From: Anaerolineaceae bacterium
Lineage (GTDB): Bacteria; Planctomycetota; Phycisphaerae; FEN-1346; JAACEH01
Reading direction: 5' to 3'
NCBI GenBank assembly: GCA_011682595.1
Contig: JAACEH010000017.1
Location: 1 to 20,796 of the forward strand
DNA length: 20,796 nt
A program made the translations under genes and the position numbers. Positions 1-7,228 of the stretch are shown here, in pieces. How positions within the stretch are numbered: position 1 is the first letter of the stretch; each line of letters starts with the position of its first letter. The notes beneath the pieces are model-generated. The model had not been told where the DNA came from. It saw only the letters and a program-made list of their open reading frames with translations, and did not search any database.

Positions 1-231
1 CGTCAGACGGTCCACAACTACACCACCATGGGGCTGATTACCGAGCAGGAGCGCACCCGTGGCGGGCACCGGATGTACGGCGAAGAGACCTTTCGCCGCC
101 TGGAGGTGATCCGCTCTTTGAAGAGCACTCGGACCCTGGAAGAGATACGACGAATCCTCGAGACCGAGGACCTGGCTTCGGCTTCGGCCATGGCCGAAGG
201 GGACTCGGTGTCCGACGGTGTGAGCAGGTAG
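1..231 (+). CDS. MerR-family transcriptional regulator, 5'-truncated
   Basis: An open frame runs into the window edge and stops at TAG 229-231, giving the last 76 residues. The visible start, RQTVHNYTTMGLI, followed by a GGHRMY stretch and a helix ending in LEEIRRIL, matches the second half of a MerR winged-helix DNA-binding domain (the Y..xGLI...R...G.R.Y pattern). The recognition helix-turn-helix lies outside the window. An ATG at 28 is in frame but would remove conserved domain residues, so I treat it as internal. After the domain only about 25 Ala/Ser/Asp-rich residues follow, with no obvious effector domain, so this looks like a short MerR-like protein. It precedes the flagellar block by 171 bases, and nothing visible links it to flagella. 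Family call fairly sure, role unknown. Confidence 0.7.
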   Translation, partial: RQTVHNYTTMGLITEQERTRGGHRMYGEETFRRLEVIRSLKSTRTLEEIRRILETEDLASASAMAEGDSVSDGVSR

Positions 232-252
232 GCATATCGGTTCTGGTAACGT

Positions 253-276
253 CGCCCGAGAACGTTCGTTCGGGCG
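253..276 (+). other. Inverted repeat after the MerR-like gene (possible weak terminator or operator)
   Basis: A 7-base perfect inverted repeat (CGCCCGA at 253-259 and TCGGGCG at 270-276) surrounds a 10-base loop that itself contains the palindrome GAACGTTC (260-267). It starts 21 bases after the MerR-like stop codon. No T-run follows, so it is not a standard intrinsic terminator. It could be a weak terminator, an mRNA end structure or a binding site for a dimeric regulator. The rest of the 232-402 gap shows no convincing -10/-35 or -24/-12 promoter to my eye. Confidence 0.3.
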
Positions 277-402
277 GTATTCGTGAAAGTGTGGCAACAG
301 AACTGAGCAGGACCGTCGGGTGCGGTCGGCTCAAGGAACGGGAAAAGGGAGAAACTTAATCCGTTCCGATGTTGCGAGAGTGCCATTGAAAGGTCGCCGG
401 CA

Positions 403-2787
403 ATGGCGCAGCAACTTACAGACGAGCCCCAGACATGGACCGCCCAGTTGCGGGAACAGGTCGGGGGCAAGTGGCAGATCCCGTTGCTGATCCTCAGCGT
501 GGGCTGCTTCATTGCCGCCTTGCTGTTTCTGCTCTGTCCGCGTGAGCCGGAACCGAGCGACACCGCCCTCCTCCAGCAGGCCCGTGAGGCCTTCGGGGCC
601 GAGAAGTTCGTTTCGACAATCAAGCTCTGCGAGCGGTTCAAGGCCGAATACCCCGGTCATGAGTCAGTCGGCGAGGTCGACGAACTCCAGGGCGACGCCA
701 ACTATCGGTTGAGCCTGCGGGCCGATGGGAACGAACTCGATTTCCTTTTCCTTAAGAAGGCACAGGCCAGCTATCGCAGGGCCCTGGAGTCCGGGCCGCA
801 GGACATGCCGTCGCCGCAGATTCTGTTCATGCTAGGCCAGGTCCACGACCGCCTGGGCGAGCCCCTTCAGGCGGTCGACTATTACGACCGGGCGCTTGAG
901 AACAAGCGGGAAGACCGCCTGGCGATTCGCCTGGCGAAGATCCGTGCCCTGCGCAGCGTCAAGCCGCAGCCCCGCCTAGACGAAGCCCTGGCCGAGGTGG
1001 CTGCGATTCACAAGGAGTTGGGCGACGGGGCGAGCGATCGGCAGCGGCACGAGGTGGCCCTGGTCGAGGCCGATCTGCTGAAAACCAAGGGTCGCTACAC
1101 GGAGGCCGAAAGAGTTCTGCGCTCGGTGGCCGGGCGGGATATGCCGAAGGAGTTCCTGCTGGCCCTGGCCGACATCCAGCGTCTGGCCGGCCGGCACACG
1201 GCGGCCATCGACACGCTGAACGCCTCGCTGGACCGCAAGCCGGCCGACGAGGCCCTCGACGCCCGGGCCTTCCTGATGCAGGGCCGCGTCAACTACGAGA
1301 TGAAGAACTACGAGCACGCCCTCAAGTGGTACGGGCGGACCAGCAGCGAATACCCGGAGAGCGACGAAGCCCTGGCGGCGCAGCTCGGCACCGCCGAGAC
1401 GTTTCTGGCTTTGGGCGAGGGCGAGCGGGCTGCGGAGGTCTACGCGAGAATCGCGCCGCAACTGCGCCAGTTGAGCGACGGGCAAAACCCGTGGATCGAC
1501 CTGAAGCACGCTCGCCGGATTCTGCAGGGGCAGAGGAGAATCGCCCTCACCCGGGGCCGCATCGAAGAGGCCTTGAAATTTGTCATGCTCGAGGAGTCGA
1601 TTCTTGGCGAGCCGGACGAGAAGGTTCTGGAAGACAAGGCCCTGATCCTGATGCGGGTGGCGACATTAGCGGCCGCCGGGGCCGTAGATCCGAAGTTGGG
1701 TAAGGGGGCGCAGAAAGAATCGCGGTTGAAGGCCGAGCTGACCTGGAAAGAGGCGGGCGACCTGTACCTGCGGCTGGCCGAGGATTTCCACGGGCTGACG
1801 CAGCGGCAGTATCCCGACGACATGTGGCAGGCGGGGCGATGTTTCGTCCAGGCTGGAGCCCACAAGAGGTCGGCGGAGGTTCTGCAGAGGTTCGTCAAGG
1901 AGATTCCGAGCGATGCCCGGGTGCCCGAGGCGCTGCTGGAGTTGGGTCGGCAGTGGGAAGTCATGGGCCAGTGGGACAAGGCCATCAAGACCTTGCAGGA
2001 CCTTGTCATGAGGGCCGGCAACTCCCTGGCCGGGTTCGAGGCCCATTATCGGCTGGGCAACGCCTTCACCCGCAAAGGGCCGGACTTCTACGACCAGGCC
2101 GAGGACGCCTACCGCAAGCTGACCGAAAATTCTACGAAGATCGAGCCGGAAAGCATCTGGTACCGCAACAGCCTGATGCAACTGGGCCGGCTGCTGTTCC
2201 GCCGCGAGGATTACGACCGGGCGATCATGACCCTGAGCGAGTACATCCAGCGCTATCCCGGAACGACCGACGCCCGGTCGGCGGCCTGTCTGCTGGCCTT
2301 GTCGGTTCGCAGCCAGGGGCTGGCGGCATTGGCCAAGAGCGCCAGGGCCGTCCGCAGCGTCGACAAGGAGGCTTTCACCGAGATTCATCGCCAGAAACTC
2401 AGCAGCGCCGTCGGCCAGTTCGAGCGGCTGAAGAAGATTTACGAGCAGATGCCCCAAGACCGGATGACCGCCCTGGGCGAACAGGAGTACCGCGACATTC
2501 TGTTCGGCCTGGCTGACAGCCTGTACGAACTCGACCGCTTCGAGGAAGCCGTCAAGATCTACAACGTCATCGTTTACCGGTTCCAACTGGACCCCAGCGC
2601 CATGGCGGCCTACGTGAAGCTGGTCACGATCTACGAGAGCATGGGACACAAAGACAAGTCCAAGGCGGTCTTTGAGCGTGCCGGCTGGACTCTGGCGAAG
2701 ATTCCCGAGTCGAAATTTGCCGCCCGACTCGGCGAACCGTCGAAACAGTACTGGGAAAACTGGATTCGCACGATGCAGCGGGACTGA
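403..2787 (+). CDS. Large membrane-anchored TPR-repeat protein
   Basis: This 794-residue protein has a short polar N-terminus, one hydrophobic segment at about residues 25-45 (WQIPLLILSVGCFIAALLFL), then roughly 740 residues of helical repeats with TPR character. Examples are 'AQASYRRALESGP', 'QAVDYYDRALENK', 'HALKWYGRTSSEYPES' and 'RAIMTLSEYIQRYPG'. The topology suggests a single-pass anchor with the repeat superhelix outside the cytoplasm, or a tail-out scaffold. ATG 403 has GAAAGG at 388-393 as a plausible ribosome site. It lies 35 bases upstream of the FlgN-like gene and reads into the flagellar kinase and activator genes, so a role in motility assembly or as a periplasmic scaffold is possible but only by context. 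TPR proteins serve many protein-assembly roles, and I do not recognise a specific family. Confidence 0.8.
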   Translation: MAQQLTDEPQTWTAQLREQVGGKWQIPLLILSVGCFIAALLFLLCPREPEPSDTALLQQAREAFGAEKFVSTIKLCERFKAEYPGHESVGEVDELQGDANYRLSLRADGNELDFLFLKKAQASYRRALESGPQDMPSPQILFMLGQVHDRLGEPLQAVDYYDRALENKREDRLAIRLAKIRALRSVKPQPRLDEALAEVAAIHKELGDGASDRQRHEVALVEADLLKTKGRYTEAERVLRSVAGRDMPKEFLLALADIQRLAGRHTAAIDTLNASLDRKPADEALDARAFLMQGRVNYEMKNYEHALKWYGRTSSEYPESDEALAAQLGTAETFLALGEGERAAEVYARIAPQLRQLSDGQNPWIDLKHARRILQGQRRIALTRGRIEEALKFVMLEESILGEPDEKVLEDKALILMRVATLAAAGAVDPKLGKGAQKESRLKAELTWKEAGDLYLRLAEDFHGLTQRQYPDDMWQAGRCFVQAGAHKRSAEVLQRFVKEIPSDARVPEALLELGRQWEVMGQWDKAIKTLQDLVMRAGNSLAGFEAHYRLGNAFTRKGPDFYDQAEDAYRKLTENSTKIEPESIWYRNSLMQLGRLLFRREDYDRAIMTLSEYIQRYPGTTDARSAACLLALSVRSQGLAALAKSARAVRSVDKEAFTEIHRQKLSSAVGQFERLKKIYEQMPQDRMTALGEQEYRDILFGLADSLYELDRFEEAVKIYNVIVYRFQLDPSAMAAYVKLVTIYESMGHKDKSKAVFERAGWTLAKIPESKFAARLGEPSKQYWENWIRTMQRD

Positions 2788-2806
2788 CGGGACTGACGGG
2801 ACTAAC
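2780..2806 (+). repeat. Three tandem copies of a 9-base unit across the TPR gene stop
   Basis: The unit GGGACTGAC occurs at 2780-2788 and 2789-2797, and a third copy with one change (GGGACTAAC) sits at 2798-2806. The TGA stop (2785-2787) lies in the first copy, so the repeat forms the 3' end of the gene and part of the 35-base gap before the FlgN-like gene. All three copies keep an in-phase 9-base period, typical of slippage expansion. Confidence 0.85.
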
Positions 2807-2822
2807 AGATACGGGGCAGACC

Positions 2823-3278
2823 ATGATAGCCATCGACGGCGGTCAAATATTGGCGGCACTGGAGCAGGAAGCTGCCGTCTGTCGGCAGTTGTCTGAACTC
2901 CGCGAGGAGCAGCGTCGGCTGATCGACGGCGGCCAGGGCGAGAAGTTGCTCGACCTGCTGGCCCGCAAGCAGGAGGCCATTTCCCGCATCAGCGAACTCG
3001 AGGGCCAACTGAAACCCCTGAAGGCGGCCTGGAACGATTGTTGCGACCAGTTGCCGGCCCTGCAGCGAGTGGAAATCGGCGAGGCCTTTCGCAAGGTGCG
3101 CGATCTGCTGGAAGACCTGATCGCCCGGGAGACCGAGGACGCCGAGGTGCTGGCCAATCGCAAGGAGGCGGCCCAAGAGGAACTGGTGACCTTCGATCGC
3201 AAACGTCAGTTGGAAACGGCGTACCGTTCGACGGGCCGGCGGCCGGAGAGCCAACTGGTCGATCGGACGGACGTGTAG
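2823..3278 (+). CDS. flgN: FlgN-like flagellar export chaperone
   Basis: A 151-residue, highly charged, almost entirely helical protein with no membrane segment. The pattern of an N-terminal helix (ILAALEQEAAVCRQLSEL), a second helix rich in Leu and Lys (LLDLLARKQEAISRISELEG) and a long C-terminal helix fits the FlgN family. FlgN binds the hook-filament junction proteins FlgK and FlgL in the cytoplasm and escorts them to the export gate. The family is poorly conserved in sequence, so the call rests on length, helical pattern and context. It sits between the TPR gene and the flagellar two-component genes. ATG 2823 has only a weak upstream GGGG. A generic coiled-coil protein is the main alternative. 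Confidence 0.65.
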   Translation: MIAIDGGQILAALEQEAAVCRQLSELREEQRRLIDGGQGEKLLDLLARKQEAISRISELEGQLKPLKAAWNDCCDQLPALQRVEIGEAFRKVRDLLEDLIARETEDAEVLANRKEAAQEELVTFDRKRQLETAYRSTGRRPESQLVDRTDV

Positions 3279-3309
3279 ATTCGCCGGGATTACAGTGAGC
3301 GGAGCGGCC

Positions 3310-4239
3310 ATGGAACAACAACTGACCGAACAGAGATCCGCGGCCAGGGAACTATCTCGCGACGATCTGCTGGAGATTCTGCTTCGCTACAACGAGGCCA
3401 CCGAACGGCTGCGGGTCAGCCACGAGTCCCTCAAGAGCGAAGTGGCCCGGCTGACCGGCGAACTGGAGCAGAAGAACCGCGAGCTTCAGCGTCGCCAGCG
3501 TCTGGCCGTGCTCGGCGAGATGGCCGCCGCGGTGGCCCACGAGATTCGTAACCCCTTGGGCGGCATCATGCTCTGCGGGGATATGCTGGCCGACGACCTG
3601 GCCGGGCAGGAGCAGCCGCTGGGCATCCTGTCGCGCCTGCAGGGCGGTGTGCGGATTCTGAACCGAATCGTCGAGGACATGCTGCTCTTTACGCGCGACC
3701 TGCACGTCGACGCCCAGATGCACTGCCTGGACGACCTGGTGCAGTCGGCCCTGGAGCTGGCCGCCCTGGAGATCGACTGCAGCGGCCTCCGCGTCGCGGT
3801 GAGCCAATGGGAACTTGCCGTCGAGGTGCGGGTGGACGGAATGCTGATCGTGCGGTCGTTGCTGAATCTGATCCTCAATGCGGCCCAGGCGGCCCAGGGC
3901 CGCAACGAAGCCTCGCTTCGAATCGCCGCAGCCCAAGTAGCGGGACAGAAGTGTTTTGCCGTGATGCTGGAGGACACCTGCGGAGGTATCGCCGAAGAGG
4001 ACCTGGAGAAGATTTTCGACCCCTTCTTCACGCGGCGCGCACAGGGAACCGGTCTGGGGCTGGCTATCGTGCACCGCGCGATCGAAGCCCACGGCGGAAG
4101 GATCACGGCGAACAACAACCAGGTTGGCGGAACGACTTTCACCGTCTCTCTGCCGTTGGCCGGCCCCAAGGCCGCGGCGGGTGAGGGGGATGGGGCGGGA
4201 GTTGTGGCCGACTTCGCCGTCCAAGGCGACAAGGAGTAA
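3310..4239 (+). CDS. Soluble NtrB/FlgS-type sensor histidine kinase
   Basis: This 309-residue protein has no membrane segment and no recognisable PAS domain. An N-terminal coiled coil (about 15-65) leads into the dimerisation/phosphoacceptor domain with the H-box LGEMAAAVAHEIRNPLGG (His77). The ATP-binding domain has an N-box (LLNLILNAAQAAQ, about 184-196), a G1 box EDTCGGI (221-227), an F-box FDPFF (236-240) and a G2 box GTGLGLAI (246-253). Kinases of this NtrB/AtoS/FlgS group phosphorylate NtrC-type partners, and the gene directly upstream of one supports that pairing. I chose ATG 3310 over the in-frame GTG 3295 because GGAG at 3301-3304 is correctly spaced. The third position of the G1 motif is Cys instead of the usual Gly. 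The absence of a sensor domain suggests it reads a cytoplasmic or assembly cue through its coiled coil, which is inference. Confidence 0.88.
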   Translation: MEQQLTEQRSAARELSRDDLLEILLRYNEATERLRVSHESLKSEVARLTGELEQKNRELQRRQRLAVLGEMAAAVAHEIRNPLGGIMLCGDMLADDLAGQEQPLGILSRLQGGVRILNRIVEDMLLFTRDLHVDAQMHCLDDLVQSALELAALEIDCSGLRVAVSQWELAVEVRVDGMLIVRSLLNLILNAAQAAQGRNEASLRIAAAQVAGQKCFAVMLEDTCGGIAEEDLEKIFDPFFTRRAQGTGLGLAIVHRAIEAHGGRITANNNQVGGTTFTVSLPLAGPKAAAGEGDGAGVVADFAVQGDKE

Positions 4240-4244
4240 CGGTA

Positions 4245-5642
4245 GTGGCTCGGATACTGGTGGTGGACGACAAGGAGTTGATGCGCGAGAGCGTTGAACT
4301 GACGCTCCGTCGCAACGATCACGACGTGGTGACGGCCGACGACGGCCGGGCGGCCCTGGCGGCTCTGGGTCGGGGGCGGTTCGACCTGGTCGTGACCGAC
4401 CTGAAGATGCCCCGCATGGGCGGCGTCGAGTTGCTGGAGAAGATCAAGTCCCGCTGGCCGGACACAGCCGTTGTGCTGATCACCGCTTTCGGGACGGTCG
4501 ACGTGGCCGTGCGGGCAATGAAGCTCGGGGCGTTCGACTTCCTGGGCAAGCCCTTCAAGGCCGACCAGTTGCTGGCGGTTGTTGACCGGGCCCTGGAGCA
4601 CCGCCGGCTGCGAAAAGAGAACGAGGCCCTGAAGACACAGGTCCGCGGCCAGGGCGAGGTGGCGCTGGTCGGTTGCAGCCGGGCCATCGGCCGGATTCGC
4701 GAGCAGATCACCCGAGTCGCCGGCAGCCGGGCCACGGTGCTGATTTGCGGCCAGAGCGGCGTCGGAAAGGAAGTGGTGGCCAGGCAGATTCATCTTCAGA
4801 GCCCGCGGGCCGAGCGGCCCATGCTCTGCATGAACTGCGCCGCCCTGAGCGAAGGGCTGCTGGAGAGCGAACTCTTTGGCCACGAGCGCGGAGCGTTCAC
4901 CGGGGCCGACCGGCTTCGCAAGGGGCGCTTCGAACTGGCCGACGGCGGCACGCTGATGCTCGACGAGATCAGCGAAGTTGAGCCGCGCTTGCAGTCCAAG
5001 CTGCTGCGGGTGCTTCAGGAACAGCAGTTCGAGCGCGTCGGCAGCAGCGAGACCTTGCAGGTCGACGTTCGCGTGCTGGCCACCACCAATCGAAACCTGG
5101 CCGAGGCGGTGACGGCGGGCGAATTTCGCGAGGATCTTTACTATCGTCTGAACGTCGTGCCGATCCGGATTCCCCCGCTGCGCGAACGGCGCGAGGACGT
5201 CGCGGTGCTGGCCGAACATTTCCTCTCGCAGTACAGCCGCCGCGAAGGGCGGCAGGCCGTGAGTTTCTCGGCCGACTGCCTGGACCTGCTCGGTTGCTAC
5301 GACTGGCCGGGCAACGTTCGCGAACTCGAGCACCTGGTCGAGCGGGCCTGCGTGATGGGCCTGGGTCCGACCATCAGGGCCGACGACCTTCGCTCGTGGC
5401 TGAGCGGTGTGCCGCGGGTCGGAGGGCCGCAGTTTGCCCCCGGCACGCCGCTGGAGACGGTCGAACGCGAGATGATCCACGCGACGCTCGAGAAGTTCGG
5501 CGGCCACAGGGCCCGTACGGCCGAGGCTCTGGGCATTTCCGTGCGGACGCTGGGCATGAAAGTCAAGGCCTACCAGATGGCCGAGGTGGGCCGGCGGCTG
5601 AAAGAAGCGAACCGGAAGAACTTGCCGGTGGCAGCGCAATAA
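4245..5642 (+). CDS. NtrC-type sigma-54-dependent response regulator (FlgR/FleR-like)
   Basis: This 465-residue activator has three domains. The receiver (1-120) has the acidic pair Asp8/Asp9, phospho-acceptor Asp52, Thr80 and Lys102. The AAA+ domain (about 139-370) has Walker A GQSGVGKE (169-176), the intact sigma-54 contact loop GAFTGA (216-221), Walker B LMLDEI (237-242) and an arginine-rich YYRLNVVPIRIPPLRER stretch. A Fis-like helix-turn-helix follows (about 420-444, GGHRARTAEALGISVRTL). Such proteins use ATP hydrolysis to open sigma-54 promoters. The GTG start at 4245 is supported by AAGGAG at 4231-4236, which overlaps the end of the kinase gene, so the two are translationally coupled. 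All catalytic residues are present. A -24/-12 promoter lies 129 bases downstream of its stop, before flgB, which makes it the obvious candidate regulator. DNA target sites were not identified. Confidence 0.93.
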   Translation: MARILVVDDKELMRESVELTLRRNDHDVVTADDGRAALAALGRGRFDLVVTDLKMPRMGGVELLEKIKSRWPDTAVVLITAFGTVDVAVRAMKLGAFDFLGKPFKADQLLAVVDRALEHRRLRKENEALKTQVRGQGEVALVGCSRAIGRIREQITRVAGSRATVLICGQSGVGKEVVARQIHLQSPRAERPMLCMNCAALSEGLLESELFGHERGAFTGADRLRKGRFELADGGTLMLDEISEVEPRLQSKLLRVLQEQQFERVGSSETLQVDVRVLATTNRNLAEAVTAGEFREDLYYRLNVVPIRIPPLRERREDVAVLAEHFLSQYSRREGRQAVSFSADCLDLLGCYDWPGNVRELEHLVERACVMGLGPTIRADDLRSWLSGVPRVGGPQFAPGTPLETVEREMIHATLEKFGGHRARTAEALGISVRTLGMKVKAYQMAEVGRRLKEANRKNLPVAAQ

Positions 5643-5645
5643 ACT

Positions 5646-5659
5646 CCTGCCGGGGCAGG
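5646..5659 (+). other. Small hairpin after the response regulator gene
   Basis: CCTGCC (5646-5651) and GGCAGG (5654-5659) form a compact inverted repeat 3 bases after the response-regulator stop. With a realistic loop it is a 5-pair stem and CGGG loop. No T-run follows, so it is at most a weak or Rho-assisted terminator separating the regulatory block from the flgB operon. Confidence 0.3.
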
Positions 5660-5770
5660 CTACCGGCACCGGAAAAGGGATGTTTTGAGATGGACGGAAT
5701 GAAGGTAACAAGTGGCAAGGCAATGACTTATCGCACCAGTGGAGTATCCGGAACAGTTTCCGTGGCGGTC

Positions 5771-5785
5771 TGGTACGGCCTTTGC
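5771..5785 (+). promoter_or_regulatory. Sigma-54 (-24/-12) promoter for the flgB operon
   Basis: The 15-mer TGGTACGGCCTTTGC fits the sigma-54 consensus (TGGCACG, four bases, TTGC) with a single change in the -24 half and exact -12. The invariant GG is at 5772-5773 and GC at 5784-5785, with the required spacing. Transcription should start near 5797, some 36 bases before the flgB TTG. It lies in a 190-base gap directly downstream of an NtrC-type activator gene. Assignment is by eye, without a matrix score. Confidence 0.75.
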
Positions 5786-5832
5786 GAATAAGAGGACTTG
5801 GGGTTCTGCGCCTTTGTCAGGAGTAACGTGAC

Positions 5833-6273
5833 TTGGCAGGTTGGATCAGCGGTATTCTCAGCAGTAGTTCTCTGGAGGCGGCCCGGCAGGTGGCCGTTTT
5901 CGCCGAGGCCCGCAACGCTGTGCTGGCCGACAACATCGCCAACATCGACACGCCCAATTACAAGGTGCGCGACCTGCCGGTGGCCGAGTTCCAGGAGATG
6001 CTGGGCCGGGCGATCAGCGAATCGCGGCGGACCGGGCAGCCCTTGCAACTTCAGAGCACCCGGAACATCGAGGTGGTCCGCAAAGGCGGCAGAATCGAGT
6101 TCCGCTCCATCGAGCGGCAGGAAGCCAACATTCTGTTTCACGATGGCGGCAATCGCAGCATCGAGCAGGAGATGAGCGAACTGGCCAAGAACACGCTGAT
6201 GCATCGGACGGCCATCGAGGTGCTGCGGAAACAGTACGGCACGCTCGAGGCGGCCATTCGCGGGAAATTGTAG
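5833..6273 (+). CDS. flgB: Flagellar proximal rod protein FlgB
   Basis: A 146-residue protein of typical FlgB length. It has the rod-family N-terminal motif (AVLADNIANIDTPNYKVRDLPVAEFQEML, here about 29-57) and a C-terminal helix (MHRTAIEVLRKQYGTLEAAI) that closes the coiled-coil D0 domain. FlgB forms the innermost rod segment on FliE in the periplasm and is exported by the flagellar type III system. The start is TTG 5833, supported by AGGAG at 5819-5823; no in-frame ATG gives the full D0 domain. It is the first gene after the sigma-54 promoter and is followed 9 bases later by flgC, the standard rod pair. Confident. Confidence 0.95.
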   Translation: MAGWISGILSSSSLEAARQVAVFAEARNAVLADNIANIDTPNYKVRDLPVAEFQEMLGRAISESRRTGQPLQLQSTRNIEVVRKGGRIEFRSIERQEANILFHDGGNRSIEQEMSELAKNTLMHRTAIEVLRKQYGTLEAAIRGKL

Positions 6274-6282
6274 GAGTAAGCG

Positions 6283-6684
6283 ATGTTCCAGAGCTTTGAC
6301 ATTGCGACCAGCGGCATGCGGGCCCAGCGGGTGCGGATGACGACCATCGCCTCGAACCTGGCTAACGTCAACACGACCCGTAACGAGCGCGGCGAGTTGT
6401 CGCCCTATCGGCGGCTGATCACGCTGTTCGAGTCCGGCGCCAACGGCAAAGGCACTCCCGGCGTCCGCGTGGCGGGAGTGGTCCGCCAGCAGGGTCCGTT
6501 GCGGAGAGTTCAAGCCCCGGACCACCCGGATGCCGGGCCGGACGGATATGTGAACTTTCCGAACGTGGACATCGCCACCGAAACGATTGACGCGATCGAG
6601 GCGGCACGGGCCTTCGAGGCCAACGTGACGGCCTTCGAGATGACCAAGAGCATTATCAACAGCGCCCTGAGGATTCTGGCGTAA
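6283..6684 (+). CDS. flgC: Flagellar proximal rod protein FlgC
   Basis: A 133-residue protein of normal FlgC size. The N-terminus shows the family pattern FDIATSGMRAQRVRMTTIASNLANVNTTR, and the C-terminus shows GYVNFPNVDIATETIDAIEAARAFEANVTAFEMTKSIINSALRIL in shortened form, both hallmarks of the rod D0 coiled coil. FlgC stacks on FlgB in the proximal rod. ATG 6283 has AGGAG just upstream, and the gene starts 9 bases after flgB. Followed by a 75-base gap to fliE with no promoter that I can see. Confident. Confidence 0.96.
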   Translation: MFQSFDIATSGMRAQRVRMTTIASNLANVNTTRNERGELSPYRRLITLFESGANGKGTPGVRVAGVVRQQGPLRRVQAPDHPDAGPDGYVNFPNVDIATETIDAIEAARAFEANVTAFEMTKSIINSALRILA

Positions 6685-6759
6685 CGACAGGAATTGGCCG
6701 GCGACTCCGGGAGCGGGGCCGGCGGCCGGGCAGGCAACAGATAACAGGAAAGTCCGATC

Positions 6760-7071
6760 ATGGCTAACGACATTGGCGGCAATTTTCAGATTCAGCGGCC
6801 CCAGTTTGGCGACGCGCTGAAGCCGGCCGGCCTGGGCAAGCCGGCCCCGGGGCAGTCTTTCAAGGAGATGCTGGTCAACAGCCTCGAGGAGGTCGACCGC
6901 CTGCAGAAAGATGCCGACGTGGCTTTCGAGCGTCTGGCCACCGGCAAGACACAGAACGTGACCGAGGTTCTCAGCGCGGTCCAGAAGGCCGACCTGGCCT
7001 TTAAGACACTGATGCAGATTCGCAACAAACTGGTCGACGCCTGGGACGAGATCCGCAACATGCGGATCTGA
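6760..7071 (+). CDS. fliE: MS-ring/rod adaptor FliE
   Basis: A 103-residue protein, the usual FliE length. The C-terminal half carries the family signature: a VQKADLAFKTLMQIRNKLVDAWDEI stretch (about 72-98), the helix that docks into the MS-ring and joins it to the rod. FliE is the first rod component to be exported and connects FliF with FlgB. The N-terminal 30 residues are variable, as in homologues. ATG 6760 is preceded by AGGAAA at a suitable distance. The usual partner fliF follows, but an inserted inverted-repeat element separates them. Confidence 0.95.
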   Translation: MANDIGGNFQIQRPQFGDALKPAGLGKPAPGQSFKEMLVNSLEEVDRLQKDADVAFERLATGKTQNVTEVLSAVQKADLAFKTLMQIRNKLVDAWDEIRNMRI

Positions 7072-7087
7072 GGGCCATCCTGTGACC

Positions 7088-7095
7088 GGGCCCTG
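7088..7095 (+). repeat. Left flanking direct repeat of the inserted element (possible target duplication)
   Basis: GGGCCCTG at 7088-7095 directly abuts the left inverted repeat. GGGCTCTG at 7229-7236 abuts the right one, in the same orientation with 7 of 8 bases identical. This is what an old target-site duplication would look like, although GC-rich flanks make a chance match possible. Confidence 0.4.
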
Positions 7096-7228
7096 GTACG
7101 TGTTTAGCGGCATGGCGTTTCTGTGGTTTTTTTGTAGGGGCGGGGCTTGCCCCCGCCCGCAAACGCCCTAGCCATCCGGCTTCTTGCGGGCACCCGCAAG
7201 GGGTGCCCCTACATGGCTAAACACGTAC
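7096..7228. mobile_element. 133-base MITE/REP-like inverted-repeat element between fliE and fliF
   Basis: The ends are perfect 13-base inverted repeats (GTACGTGTTTAGC at 7096-7108, GCTAAACACGTAC at 7216-7228). Homology continues inward through GTAGGGGC (7134-7141) and its reverse complement GCCCCTAC (7205-7212). Two internal hairpins are visible: a GC-rich one at 7138-7158 and an 8-pair stem GGGCACCC/GGGTGCCC (7188-7195, 7201-7208). GGCGTTT (7114-7120) also pairs with AAACGCC (7161-7167). No reading frame is present, so it would be non-autonomous. Near-identical 8-base flanks suggest insertion by a transposase acting from elsewhere, a feature of MITEs or REP-type elements. As RNA it would fold strongly inside the operon transcript and could slow or stabilise message between fliE and fliF. 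Confidence 0.65.

Noticed and set aside
291..308. TGGCAACAGAACTGAGC as a sigma-54 site before the TPR gene
   Set aside because: The GG to GC distance is two bases too long, which sigma-54 does not tolerate, and the -12 half is poor.
3486..5723. A 745-codon antisense open frame opposite the kinase and response-regulator genes
   Set aside because: The plus strand encodes intact, motif-rich signalling proteins over the same span. The antisense frame is low-complexity Arg/Ala/Ser/His/Gln-rich, typical of a shadow in GC-rich DNA.
5690..5791. A 33-residue frame in the gap before flgB
   Set aside because: It covers the sigma-54 promoter and ends before the expected transcript start, so it would not be on the flgB message; no family features.
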